From contig NW_014577482.1 in NCBI RefSeq assembly GCF_000485595.1, forward strand, positions 11,042 to 65,798: DNA of 54,757 nt, written 5' to 3'. Both the position numbers and the translations under genes were made by a program. Below are positions 32,739 to 43,293 of this stretch, one piece after another (position 1 is the first letter of the stretch; each line of letters opens with the position of its first letter). The notes below the pieces were generated by a model that searched no databases, was not told where the DNA came from, and saw only the letters and a program-made list of their open reading frames with translations. Source of the DNA: Priapulus caudatus. Taxonomy: Eukaryota > Priapulida > Priapulimorpha > Priapulimorphida > Priapulidae.

Positions 32739-32830
32739 ACGGTGAAACCTGTGTTAGCTGACACCTCTATAGAACGGCCTCCGCTATAGAACGGACACCT
32801 CTATAGAACGGACACCTGTCCATTAAGAAA
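32739..32830. repeat. Short tandem of CTATAGAACGGACACCT
   Basis: Starting ACGGTGAAACCTGTGTTAGC, the sequence repeats CTATAGAACGG three times. The form resembles terminal sequences of pogo/Tigger-type elements, but no inverted partner was found. The rest of 32543-33003 shows nothing else. Confidence 0.4.
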
Positions 32831-33003
32831 TATTTTTCTATGAATGACACTAAAGCTGTACTGTACAGTGAAACTACCTCCGCAGAACACATATATATAT
32901 AAAGGCCAATTTTGGGCGTCGGTTCCTCCCAAAGTGGGTGAGGTCTCACTCGAGGGACTCATGTTTGATTATGATGTAGACTTAATTCGCTGAACACCGG
33001 GAG

Positions 33004-33236
33004 CCCGTTGTCAGAAACAAAATTAGTCTTGACATTAGTCTTAACATTAGGCTTAACATTAGTCTTAACACGAACATTTTCTCATAGAACGTCGACAGCA
33101 CTTTGTTTCGTATTGTTATGAAGAAATCTGTTACGATGTTTTATTCAGGTAACTTCGCAGCGTTTCTGTCGACGGTCTAAGAGAAAAGGTTAATGTTAAG
33201 ACTAATGTTAAAACTAATTTTGTTTCTGACAACGGG
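33004..33236. mobile_element. MITE with 46-bp terminal inverted repeats
   Basis: The 46-bp ends (33004-33049 and 33191-33236; start CCCGTTGTCAGAAACAAAAT) pair with only two mismatches. Each contains tandem TTAGTCTTAACA steps. The centre is about 140 bp and non-coding. No clear target duplication. A diverged relative is at 25107-25290. Confidence 0.85.
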
Positions 33237-34217
33237 CCCCGGGTTGGAAAACTTACATGAAGCGTCGTCGCAGCATGGTCATTGCCGCTATTGACTTTTC
33301 TCCGAAAATCGACGGGTTTCATGCAGAGACGTGTAGCTAGTGAGACTCGTGGACCACTCTGCCACAACCGCCGCCGCGCAACGCGCAAACAAAGAGATCA
33401 TGAGCACTGTGACGGTATTCTTTCCGTTTTACTTTTGTGTTTGTATTCTCTGTCTTGTATGTTAGCATGGGGTAGCATGACGTAGCATCTACATTAAATT
33501 TCAACCCGGGTTATGTGTGTTTAACCCAATTCGATATCACGAGGTTTAATGTGTGTGTGTGTGAGAGTTCTAACACCTGTTTAAAGTTAAACCAGAGTCA
33601 AGGCTCTAATGTAGACCCTAGTTAAAAAACCTAATGTAGACGTAGTATTACACAAATATATATGTAATTAAGTCTGTCCGGTTTTGTTACCAATTCAAAT
33701 ATATATACACATTTTGCTTAGTATTGGTCGAATGTACTCAGACCTAATTAGTACCTCGGTGTATTGCATGCACATTAATTGTAACATACACTGGATGAAT
33801 TCTCAGGTATTGCTAAAATATTCTTGTTTATATACTCGTTATTATTGTGGTTATATAATTGTAAATATGTTCTCTTCTTGCATTTTGTAATGAAATGACT
33901 GTTTTGTAATGTTTTTATGGAATAAAATTATATTAATTACAAGTTCTGAATTTTAAACTAAAACTATTTAAACTGTTTAAAACATTATTACAATTGAAAA
34001 GCAAAACCGGTCGTGAACTTGTCGTGAAAAACTGGTCGCGAACTAGTCGAAAACTGGTCGCAAAACTGGTCGCAAAACTGGTCGTACGGACGTCGATGGG
34101 ACTCATTTTTGACCACATTCGGGACCTCTAAAAGACGTCTTTTTGGCGTCGTTTTGCCGGCTGGGCAAGTGCAATGTGCGAAGTGCAACTGCGTGCGGTG
34201 TGGCTTGCCGTGGTGCC
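33237..34217. other. No gene recognised; short tandem AAAACTGGTCGC
   Basis: Mostly AT-rich. At about 34005-34085 the motif AACTGGTCG (often AAAACTGGTCGC) recurs about six times with small variations. Other open stretches have no support. Confidence 0.5.
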
Positions 34218-34372
34218 CGCAGGCACTGGGGGCGTTTCAATAAAATATAATGCTAAATAAATACGAAATCTATTTACTACCAAAGTCTTAATGTTTCTCT
34301 ACTCTATTTCCCCTATTATTGCCGATAATTACTAGTAAATGCCGGTCAAATGCTTCTCTACAACACACAAGT
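34218..34372. repeat. Half copy of the foldback element at 52062-52315
   Basis: From GCAGGCACTGGGGGCGTTTC to the ACAACACACA step, this matches the right half of 52062-52315 in reverse orientation (shared TTTACTACCAAAGTCTT, GAGTAGAGAAACAT in complement, AAATGCCGGTCAAATGC). The other half is missing. Confidence 0.75.
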
Positions 34373-35232
34373 ACACTGCACGCACGCCCTGTGCCCAAAC
34401 AACAAGAATAATACAGCTGTGGTGGTGGTGCTGTGCTGCTGCGGGTGGCGCGTGGGTGCTCGTTGTCATGATCGTGCTACTGCAGAGACGCAGGTTGTTC
34501 GCACACAGAGACGCGCACTGAAAGGGGACGCGCACTTTGGTTAATGTTCTGTTGGTTTTGAGATGAAGCCCAAGCGTGAGTGCTATTGTTAATCAACTGC
34601 ATGGTCTCGGGGTTGGGGGAGGGTTTGCCTATAGAAATTGCAGCGCCTGGCATGTCCGGTTTTTGTGCGTTCGCCAAAACTGGCGCGCATTGTCTATCCG
34701 GTTTGGGAAAACAATCGTCCATGTATATAGCTTGTTCGCGGGTTATAGGCATTTATACCAGAATATGGGAAAAAAACTTATTACTAAATACCGCCAACCG
34801 CTGCTGTTCGCTGCACAGTTATACGCTATAATATTAGTGTGTAACACGTGTATTAATATTATGGTATAAAAACAAATGTGATTGTAAGATGCTAATATTA
34901 TGTTTAAATACAGAGAGCGCGAACGTACTGCGGTGCAGTGGGCGCATGTATACTGGAGTTACTGTAGCAAGCGTCAATAGATTCACGAGATAGATAAATG
35001 AATAGTGTACACGAACACGTACTTTAACTTTATTTAGTAATAGGTATTATTTTATTAATGCAGAATAGTTTAGAAGTGCATGCGTTTCGCATTCTTTGTG
35101 AGGATTGAATCTAGGAGTGTCTGCGCGGCAGCTGGTCTGCTGGTCGTACAGTCGTATATGTTAGGAAGCTGCGATATGTGCATGTAAATAACCATGCGAA
35201 CCCCTCAGATGCATATAACATACGGGGTCATG
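34373..35232. other. No gene recognised
   Basis: Several short open stretches on both strands overlap one another between 34339 and 34869; none has a recognisable domain. The remainder is AT-rich. Confidence 0.45.
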
Positions 35233-35542
35233 AGGCGCGTTCACACACAAGAAAAACCGCGCTGCTCAGCCCGCTAATATCGGAGATAATAGTGAGCTAA
35301 TTGTGTCGTTGTTCACACAGGCGAATATCTCGCTAATCGCCGCGGTGCAAATATCACGCCGCGGTGCAAATAAGTGAGCTGATTCCAAATTAGCCCAGTC
35401 AGAAGTGGTCTTAGGAGCGGGCTATTTGGAGCGCGATTTAGTGAGCTAATTGCGTTCACACTTGTAAAAAGCTCAGTTTTTCGAGCGAGCTACAAAAACC
35501 GGGTTTTGCAGCCCGCTAATTCGCGCCAGTGTGAACGCACCT
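35233..35542. mobile_element. MITE with AGGCGCGTTCACAC ends
   Basis: Left end AGGCGCGTTCACAC and right end GTGTGAACGCACCT are inverted with one mismatch in 14. GTTCACAC and related steps recur inside (35310-35317, 35454-35461), with AGCCCGCTAAT motifs in subterminal positions. It is 310 bp, with no coding capacity and no clear target duplication. Confidence 0.7.
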
Positions 35543-35770
35543 ATTGTCTCCAATAAAGTTGTAATAAACCAAACACGTAAAGTAATTCAATAATCTACTT
35601 AATTAGAAGGAATCAAACATTGAAATAAATTAGTACAGTTAAAGGTCTACTAACAGACACACACAGGAAGTAGCCCGACCAGGCTGTGTGACTAATTAAC
35701 ATCAATATACACATTCTAACCCTAGCAATGACCGTTTCTTGGAGCTAACACAGGAGGTAAAGTAATGCTG

Positions 35771-36031
35771 AAATAACGCAGTGGCTACGCGTCCGGAACC
35801 GGTCGCCTTGCTATGCAAGCTAGGATTGCAGTGATTGCGGTATCGAGTCCTGGCTAGATGATTCAGTTGATGACAATTAAAATTGAAAATTATAGTGTAG
35901 AAAGGCGGGATAGAGATAGATCAAGCGGTGGGGTGTGTATTTTTATCAGGAATGATTTAGCATATAACATAAGAACTTATATGGATAAAGTGGGGCTAGA
36001 AGCTATATGGGTTGATATCTTACTACTGTAG
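35771..36031 (+). mobile_element. LINE endonuclease fragment (35888-36031) with possible tRNA-like head
   Basis: 35888-36031 reads, in one open frame, RDRDRSSGGVCIFIRND, then LAYNIRTY and GLEAIWVDI. This is the typical middle of the apurinic-type endonuclease of non-LTR retrotransposons, around the conserved GGV(A/C)I(Y/F) strand and the (D/E)xxW step. About 48 residues remain; RT is absent. Upstream at 35781-35860 are TGGCTACGCGTCCGG and GGTATCGAGTCC, which resemble the A and B boxes of tRNA-type promoters, so a SINE fragment may adjoin. The tRNA-like part is weak. Confidence 0.6.
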
Positions 36032-37214
36032 TGGCCCTAGGGGTAGCCGACAACGGTATGACAGGCGTTATATATAGTTAACACGTGTTTAGTTGTGTGG
36101 ATTCATTGTTCGCTCCTGCCGTTAGGCAGGACGGTGATGCCGTATAGCGTATAACAGGTGGTACCAGTGAAACAGCTAGAACACGGTTCAAGGATAGAGA
36201 TGATGTCCAGGACGGTGAATGGATAGGATATGATGTTTATTACTGGGCATGCTCTCTATCCTTGAGCCCAGAACACAGTTATATTTGGTTAACTGTACGG
36301 TTATAGCTTTATTGTTTCTTACTCGCTCACAAATAATTCCCCTGCATTCGCATATGCCGCGGATCTGTATTTATCTCGTATATATATGTAGCTTACGCTA
36401 CTTAGCTTGCGTTATTAGTTATCTGGTTCGCCGTTATCGCGATTATCAGTGCAGCGTGAAGCGCTGTTACGTTGTTTAACTATAACCACTAGACTAATAT
36501 TAAAGAATTAACGCGTCGCCGGCTTCGTCTTCTCCTCTCCGCGTCTTCCTTTCTTCGCGTAGACCTAGGTAGCCTCCAAGGGTGTCTCCCTCGTAGTCGC
36601 TCCTGGCTCTACCGACCTGAAATCCCGTTCTCCTTTCTTTCCCGTTTTATTCCCTGTACCCGTAGTTCTACCCACCTGAAACCCCGTTCTCCTATTCCCT
36701 CTTCTTCTAGCTCCCCGGGACCTAATATGCTTTCTTCTCCTCCTAATTCTTCCTCTTCTTCTTCCTACCTAACCTGAAAAGTAACACACTCTGTGCTGCG
36801 GTTCGGCGCGCCTTATATATTACCTAGCTGGCAACGCCCCCCTACGTGCCGTTGTTAAGTACGCGTCGTCAAAACACTATTCCCCACGCAGATTCCGTGC
36901 ACAGGCACGATTGTCTCCCCTGCTGACGCAACTCTTTTCTAAGTACATATTCCTTTCTTCGACAACCTAGACTATTCATTCTATTCAAATCTCCTTGTAT
37001 ATTATGCTGATTAATAGTAGGCCTACATAAACGCGTTGATTATTATACTCTACTCTTATACTATATATTGCGTTTTCGCTTACATCCCTTAATGGACCAG
37101 TACCATTCCACCGCGCCTATTGAGCACGCTAGCGCATTGCAGCCGCACACATGCAGCCGTCGATCCCCCCCCCCCCTCCCCACCACCACTACCACCATGC
37201 GCTATTAAGCTATG
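36032..37214. other. No gene recognised; possible LTR-like segment
   Basis: The interval begins TGTAGTGG (36027) inside the LINE fragment's 3' edge and reaches TTACA near 37083, which would suit a solo LTR, but there is no matching flank duplication or partner. A C-run lies near 37166-37180. Nothing coding. Confidence 0.35.
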
Positions 37215-37683
37215 GGCCGTAGGAAAGTGTACTAACTACAATATCCCGCGAACGAATTGAGTTACATTTCTAAAATTCGAAATACATATAAACACATGTC
37301 TTAGCTATGGTCTCTGTGAATTTTAAGTTTATTGAAGCACGATTAGTTTAATTAATTAAAAAGTGTACTATATATATAACTATACCATATGGCGCGGACG
37401 AATTGAGTTAGGCCCTACATTTCTAAAATTCTAGATACATACAGACACATGTTAGTTTTATAACGTTGAAATTGACATTTTCGGGAAAAATCTCACGAAC
37501 GTGCGGAAATTTTAGTCTATGAGTGATACCGCGCGTATATATTTGGTAATTAATTAAACTATTCGTGCTTCAATAAACTCAAAATTCACGGGGATTATAG
37601 CTACGACATGTGTTGATATGTATCTAGAATTTTAGAAATGTAACTCAATTCGTTCGCACCATAGGGTAGTTATATATAACTAG
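37215..37683. repeat. Long foldback repeat (family shared with 51661-52061)
   Basis: The left half (37215-37357: GTAGGAAAGTGTACTAACTA, GAATTGAGTTACATTTCTA, TTTATTGAAGCACGATTAGT) returns in inverted orientation at 37547-37683. A further direct partial copy lies at about 37361-37450. Arms are about 140 bp with moderate divergence. Direct-repeat relatives are at 51661-52061. Confidence 0.75.
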
Positions 37684-38622
37684 CGGGATACCCGGCGTTG
37701 CCCGGGGAAATCAGTGGCGTTACTCAGCTGGTGACTGCTTGGTTGAAAGGAAAATACTCCAAAAAATCTAACTATCTATCTATGCATGCATCCATTCATC
37801 CATCCCATGCCATGCCATCCCATCCCATCCCATCGCACCGCATTCTATCCCATCCCATATCCCATCCCATCTCATCACATCCCATGCCATCCAATGACAT
37901 CCGATGCCATGCCATCCCATGCCATGCCATGCCATGCCATCCCATCGCACCACATCCCATCCCATGCCATCCCATGCTATGCCATTCCATGCCATCGCAT
38001 GGCATCCCATCCCATCCCATCCCAAACAGTAAAAAATAATAAGAAATCAAAAGATAAGACATTAAAATAAAAAATTTTAAAATTTTAAAAAAATTTTAAA
38101 ATTTTAAAAAAATATAATAATATTTGATCTGTAACCTACATAGGCTTTTATGAAGTGTTCCCGTCAGTTTGCGCTATTATTATCATCTACCGTAGTTTAT
38201 TCTGGATTTTTACTAAACGTTTAAAAGTAGTAAACAAATTTAAATTTTGAAATTAACGGTGAAGCGGCAGAAGTACATACTATAGAGTCCAAAAGTAAAG
38301 AAACAAAGCATTTCCCGATGTGGAATTCGAACCCAGGGTCAATGGTTTAGGAGTCCGATGCTTTATCCATTCGGCTACTGGGGCATTATGGTTACAGATT
38401 ATGATTGACACGTTCGAGATGTTAGGTTGTACGCACGGCCACCGCCATCTATTGACGAATGTTTTTTTTACTTTTTACTTTTTAAAATTTTTGTTTCAGC
38501 CAGAACGACCTCCCAGACGTGCTGATTCTAAAAATATTTTTAGTTTTCCTCTAGGCTGCGGAGTTCTCTAGTTGTGCGCGAACAGACTAATTCGGCTGAA
38601 CGACTTTATATATATAGATTAT
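37684..38622. repeat. Dispersed repeat with internal CATCC microsatellite
   Basis: Starts CGGGATACCCGGCGTTGCCC and ends ACTTTATATATATAGAT. A (CATCC/CATGC)n array fills 37796-38026. The start (TCAG-TGGTGAC-CTTGGTT, 37717-37790) and end (TTTCAGCCAGAA, GGCTGCGGAGTT) recur at 40741-40830 and 40450-40575. Long open frames in the CATCC array are repeat artefacts. Confidence 0.75.
38311..38384 (-). tRNA. tRNA-Arg(CCT)-like pseudogene or SINE head
   Basis: Read on the minus strand, the 74 bases begin GCCCCAGTAGCCGAATGGAT, carry ACTCCTAAA at the anticodon loop (anticodon CCT) and GGGTTCGAATTCC in the T arm, closely following tRNA-Arg(CCT). The acceptor, anticodon and T stems each have mismatches (about 4 of 7, 2 of 5 and 4 of 5 pairs), and the 3' half of the acceptor is altered. 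A working tRNA is unlikely. It lies inside a dispersed repeat, so a tRNA-derived SINE is an alternative. Confidence 0.6.
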
Positions 38623-39052
38623 GGACAAGTTGGTAACGATGTGACGTGCATTCTACTGAGAAATATCGAAATGTAAAAACTATATCTAGGTAAGTGAATG
38701 CTGTTATCAGAACTCTGTGTACTGTGTACGTTATCAACTTCAGATTACTGCTTGGCTTTGCTCTATGGTAAGATTTCAGCTTGACGCAGCAAAATACCAC
38801 AAAATGGGCGCGTCTGTACGCATACGAGTCGCATGATGTGATAACGGGGGTTCTTAAGCAGAAACGCAAGAGTTGTAAAACAAACAATGTTCAAATGTCG
38901 CTTTGCTTTTTTCAGAGCAAGACGAAAAGAATAATTATTATTTGCAAGCGTGCCACGCCGCGGAAACGTGTTTCTATACACGTAGGCTTATAAATTTCGC
39001 ATTTCTTTTTGCAAAACATCTCTTATCTATCTCGCCACTTGGTGAAATGACA
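38623..39052. other. No gene recognised
   Basis: Short overlapping open stretches on both strands only; no domain, RNA or repeat identified. Confidence 0.45.
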
Positions 39053-39083
39053 GCGTATACGTAGTCACGACATCCACGCACGC

Positions 39084-39120
<37 letters not shown>

Positions 39121-39320
39121 CACTTGCACCTCCGCGCGCACGCACGCACATTCACGCATGTCCGAACGCATGTCGGCACGCTTGCAGGCACGCACGCACA
39201 GTTGCATTTACCCGCACACGCTGGCACATTCACGCATGCCCGAACGCATGTAGGCACGCATGCAGGCACGCACGCACGCGCGCACATACAAACTCCAACA
39301 CCCCCCGCGGATACACGCAC
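39053..39320. repeat. CACG-type minisatellite
   Basis: (CACG)n at 39077-39120 grading into longer imperfect units with GGCACGCACGCAC and ACATTCACGCATG. Cys/Val/Arg or His/Thr/Ala open frames arise from the repeat. 39321-39671 beyond it shows nothing. Confidence 0.9.
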
Positions 39321-39671
39321 GCGCACATGCGTTTAAAGAAAGCATAGGGGACGCGCGCATATACACACACTCTATAAGCAGATCATTGCAGCTGATTTTT
39401 TAGTCGTAAATACAGATGTTTGATAAGAATAGTCAGCAGTTGAGGCTACGTGACCGAGGGTAGCAGGTAGACATGCGTTCATCGAGTGAGTCAACGTGAA
39501 ATGACAGGTGCGATAATGCTATCATAAGTGATGGCTGGGTTTTATAGTGCACACGAACTGAACTGATAAGAAATTTGGCGAGTAGCAAAATCTACGTACT
39601 GACTCCGTGATAAATAAAAGAACCTTTATATAGTATGAGAAATCGCAGTAACACCATTTAAGGAGGAAGTT

Positions 39672-39674
39672 ATT

Positions 39675-39724
<50 letters not shown>

Positions 39725-40330
39725 AAGAAGAGAGAGGAGGGAGAGAGAGAGAGAGAGAGAGAGCAGAGCAGAGAGAGAGAAAGAGAGATAGAGAGAGAAC
39801 ATAAGTAAGAAAGCGATAGCTAGCAAGAGAAAGGGCCGAGAGGGGGAGGAGCTGGAGCAGAGAGAGACAGATATATATATATAGAGAGGAGAGAGAGAGA
39901 GAGGTCTCCGCATCTTCTTCTCCCTCCCAACCCGAGAGATGAGAGAGAGCAGCGCAAATATATATATATATAATAGAGAGAGCAGAGCCGCAGACAAGAG
40001 CAGACCGAGAGAGAAAGAAGAGAGGCGGAAAGACAGACAGACAGCCAGAGTAGACAATAACTGTGCAGTAAGATCAAAAGAGAAAGGACGTAAAGAGAAG
40101 ATATGGGTTAAAAGATAAAGAAAGAAATGAGCAGAGAAGAGCGGCGAGAGAGAAAGAGGCGAGGCGAGCATCAGAGAGATGAGAGAGTGTGAGAGAAAGT
40201 GGTAGCGAGCTAGGCGGAGAGACGGGCAGGAGGAGGAAGATGTACAACGGAGGGAGGACAAGAGGGAAGAGATAAAGGAAAAGGACATAGTGAAGAGGGG
40301 GGAGGCAGAGCCGGGTAGCGGGAGGCGGCG
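39672..40330. repeat. GA-rich low-complexity tract
   Basis: About 650 bases of imperfect GA, with TATATA islands near 39873 and 39960. The minus strand stays open for 237 codons of Ser/Leu-rich sequence purely because of composition; I do not call it a gene. Confidence 0.9.
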
Positions 40331-40369
40331 GAGGAAAGAGAAGACGTTAAGAGGAGAGATGGTTACGTT

Positions 40370-41010
40370 AATCTGTACCACCGCCATTCTATTGATTGAA
40401 GTAGCAATTTTTATGAATTATTTAACTTTTTTATCTTTTTTAAACGTGTTTCAGCCAGAAACCACCTCCGCCAGGAACGTGCTGATTCTGAAAATAATCC
40501 TTTAGTTTTTCCTTCTAGGCTGCGGAGTTTCTTTAGTATGCGGTACGAACTAATTCGTCGGAATAACTTTATATATACTAGCAGACTAATACCCGTACAA
40601 CCACAAAATCGTGCCTTAAAATATAAACGTCATGTAAGTGACACAGTTGAAGTTAAATATTTCATGCAACTGAAAAGAAAACAGTAACAAAAAAACATTT
40701 TGGGAAGAAACAGAGCGCAATTCTATAATTGAGCAGGGGAAAAAGTGCTCAGTTGGTGACCACTTGGTTAAAAGGAAAATACCGCAAAAACCAACTATCT
40801 ATCTATTTATGTATCTATCCATGCATCCATCCATCCATCCATCTATTCATCCATCCATCCATCCATCCATCCATGCAGCCAGCCATCCATCCACCCATCG
40901 CATGTCACGCCATGCCACCCCATGCCACCCATGCCATTTCATGCCATCCCATCCCATCGTCTTCTATCCCATCGCATCCGACCCCATCCCATCCCATCCA
41001 ATCTGGTTTA
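40370..41010. repeat. Second copy of the dispersed repeat at 37684-38622, split in two
   Basis: 40370-40577 matches the 3' part of 37684-38622 (ACCGCCATTCTATTGA, TTTCAGCCAGAA, GGCTGCGGAGTT, ACTTTATATATA). A new copy then starts at ACTAGCAGACTAATACCCG (40578), includes the GTGACCACTTGGTT step, and runs into a (CATC)n array at 40808-41000 that abuts gypsy pol. Confidence 0.7.
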
Positions 41011-42345
41011 AAACTTTCGGCTTCTAGCGAATGGAGTTCCCCCGTCTTCATAGTTAAGAAAAAAGACTCAAAGCTGGGTAGACTGGTTGTGGACTGCCGC
41101 GCTCTCAACAATGTGACAGAGGCAATAATTCACCCTTTGCCCAGAATCGACAACATTTTAGCGTTGTTGGCTAATGCACAGTACTTTACCACCTTAGATT
41201 TGAAAAGCAGATATTTTCAGATACCTGTACATCCAGATGATCAACATAAGACCGCTATAATTACGCATAAAGCTACGTATATATATCACTACGTCCCATT
41301 CGGACTCCGGAATTCGCCGAGTGTCTTAACAACTTTTAAATAACGTGTTACAAGGGATTACGGATAAATCTGCAATCCCGTACATTGATGATATTGTCAA
41401 TTACTCCCCAACGTTTGACCAGCATCTTTTAGATATACAAACTGTATTTGACCGCCTGCGCCAGGCAGGGTTAACACTGAATCCGTGTAAATGTGTCTTT
41501 CTCAAACAGTCTGTTAGTTACCTGGGCAATATTATTTCCAGAACTGGCGTGTCACCTGACCCACGTAAGATAGCCGCCATTCAACAAATGAAGGAGCCTA
41601 GGACAGTCAAACACACGTGGCTTTCTCGGCATGGGAAATTCCTATAGATCACACAAAAGTCGCCGCTCCTCTAGTAAATCTCACCAAAAAACACGCCCGT
41701 TTTTTGTGGAATGACGAAACGCAGGATGCTTTTGATGCATTAGAAAAGGCGTTACTGACTGCACCAATTCTCGCCTACCCATAAATTAAGTAACCTTATT
41801 TTTTGTACACAAATGCTAGCGCGTATGCCGTCGGAGCAGTGTTCTCGCAGAAGGATGCACAGGGGAGAGAAGTTGTCATTTTATATTTAAGTGCTAAATC
41901 AACACCCACACAGTCGAAATGGCCAGTGGTTGAACGAGTGGCGTTTGCCATAATTTACGCCTTACAGAAGAGTCGTCATTTTCTAGCTGGGAGTATGTTT
42001 ACTATATTTTGTGATCATTTACTTCTGAAGTTTTTACTAACATTGACGAAGCTGCAGAACCCCAAGTTATTAAGATGGGCGATGATAATTAGTGAGTATT
42101 CATCAACCATTGTTTACCGAAGAGGCACGTCAAATGCAAATGCGGATTTATTATCGAGATTGACTACTGAGCAAGGAACAGACGACGTCGTAGACACGGC
42201 AATCAACCAGCCGGAACCAGAGGAATCCGTTTCCACACATATCCGGAGTGTGAAAGTAATAACCATACCAGAAACTCCACCAGCAGGCCAGGACAATGAC
42301 AGCTCAGCTGATAGACCGCCGTACGTTACGCCATCTGTTGACACA
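41011..42345 (+). pseudogene. Ty3/gypsy pol relic (RT and RNase H)
   Basis: The RT begins in mid-fingers (SSEWSSPVFIVKKKD), then LVVDCRALN, TTLDLKSRYFQIPV and YVPFGLRNSP. A frameshift near 41340 follows, then the catalytic YIDD (PYIDDIVNYS, about 41382) and the thumb SYLGNIISRTGVSPDP. A stop and frameshift near 41640 precede the RNase H part (TNASAYAVGAVFSQ, KSRHFLAG). The usual Asp of TDAS is Asn here. It ends after the RNase H tether; integrase and LTRs are absent. It is a separate family from the elements at 875 and 15904, judging by divergence. Confidence 0.88.
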
Positions 42346-43197
42346 AAAGGCAGAAAGGGTAGTTATCTAGGTATAAAAAACAATACACACCTGCCGCCCG
42401 TGGAGAATAATGCCCGTACTCTCGTGTGTTTTTGGCTTGTACGTGTATGTAATACGCGTGTAACGTAATGATCGATGACGTCAGCTGCCAGAAAAAAGCC
42501 GCGGGAATGCATTTTGTAAGTTTTTATCGAGGTATATGCGCCGACTGCTTTATTTCTGTATATGTTATAAATAAACCTATTATTTGACTAAAACGTGTCC
42601 GGGTTTCCTATAATGCCATCCAGTCTGTATTCATGATATATTATTATTTGTGTATATAATATTAAAAGTCACATGAGGTACAGATGTACGGATGTGCAGC
42701 CGTCTAACTACTGATATATGCATAAAATATTTGATAAACAAAAGTCTTGCATTATTCAAACTTTTATTAGGAAATTAAATATTGACTAGGGAGGCATTCA
42801 TTTACCTAACGCATTTCTTTTATCATTCATCATGCCCACCTTACTTGTCCAAGAAATCATTACTAGTTTAGCCGCTCAACGTATTCTCAACGCACACGGC
42901 ACGTTCGTTGTAATACAACAAAAGCATTTGGTTTTGACCAAAACTTGGTCGTTTGCAGTGACTAGAAACTCTAAACGTTTGCTTGTAATAACCTTGTCTT
43001 CGCAATCCAACACATCAGGTAATCAAGCCAAATGATTTGTCTACGTCAGAACATGGGTCGTGTACGTTGCACGCAAATAGATTACAACAGTAATAGATTG
43101 CCTCACTGTACAATCGGTGTGCCATTAGTGATCATATATCATATCATATAATATCATGTGACATTCAGAATGACGATGCCTATCGTAAATGAATGGC
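42346..43197. other. No gene recognised
   Basis: AT-rich sequence after the pol relic. The open stretch at 42832-43035 has no recognisable domain. An AATAAA lies near 42570 but cannot be assigned. Confidence 0.45.
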
Positions 43198-43233
43198 CAG
43201 GGGGAGAGAGTGAGAGAGATTGAGAGAGAGGGG

Positions 43234-43290
<57 letters not shown>
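43198..43290. repeat. GA microsatellite
   Basis: Nearly pure (GA)n immediately before copy C of the dispersed repeat, taking the place that the 24-bp minisatellite has before copy B. Confidence 0.97.

Positions 43291-43293
<3 letters not shown>

Noticed and set aside
36027-37083. Solo LTR (TGTAGTGG to TTACA)
   Set aside because: No partner copy, no matching flanking duplication and no polypurine tract or primer site.
37698-38070. Four overlapping open frames of Met/Pro/His or Trp/Asp/Gly repeats
   Set aside because: They read the CATCC microsatellite in different frames.
39674-40387. 237-codon open frame on the minus strand
   Set aside because: It is Ser/Leu-rich only because it reads a GA microsatellite; no domain, start context or splice sites.
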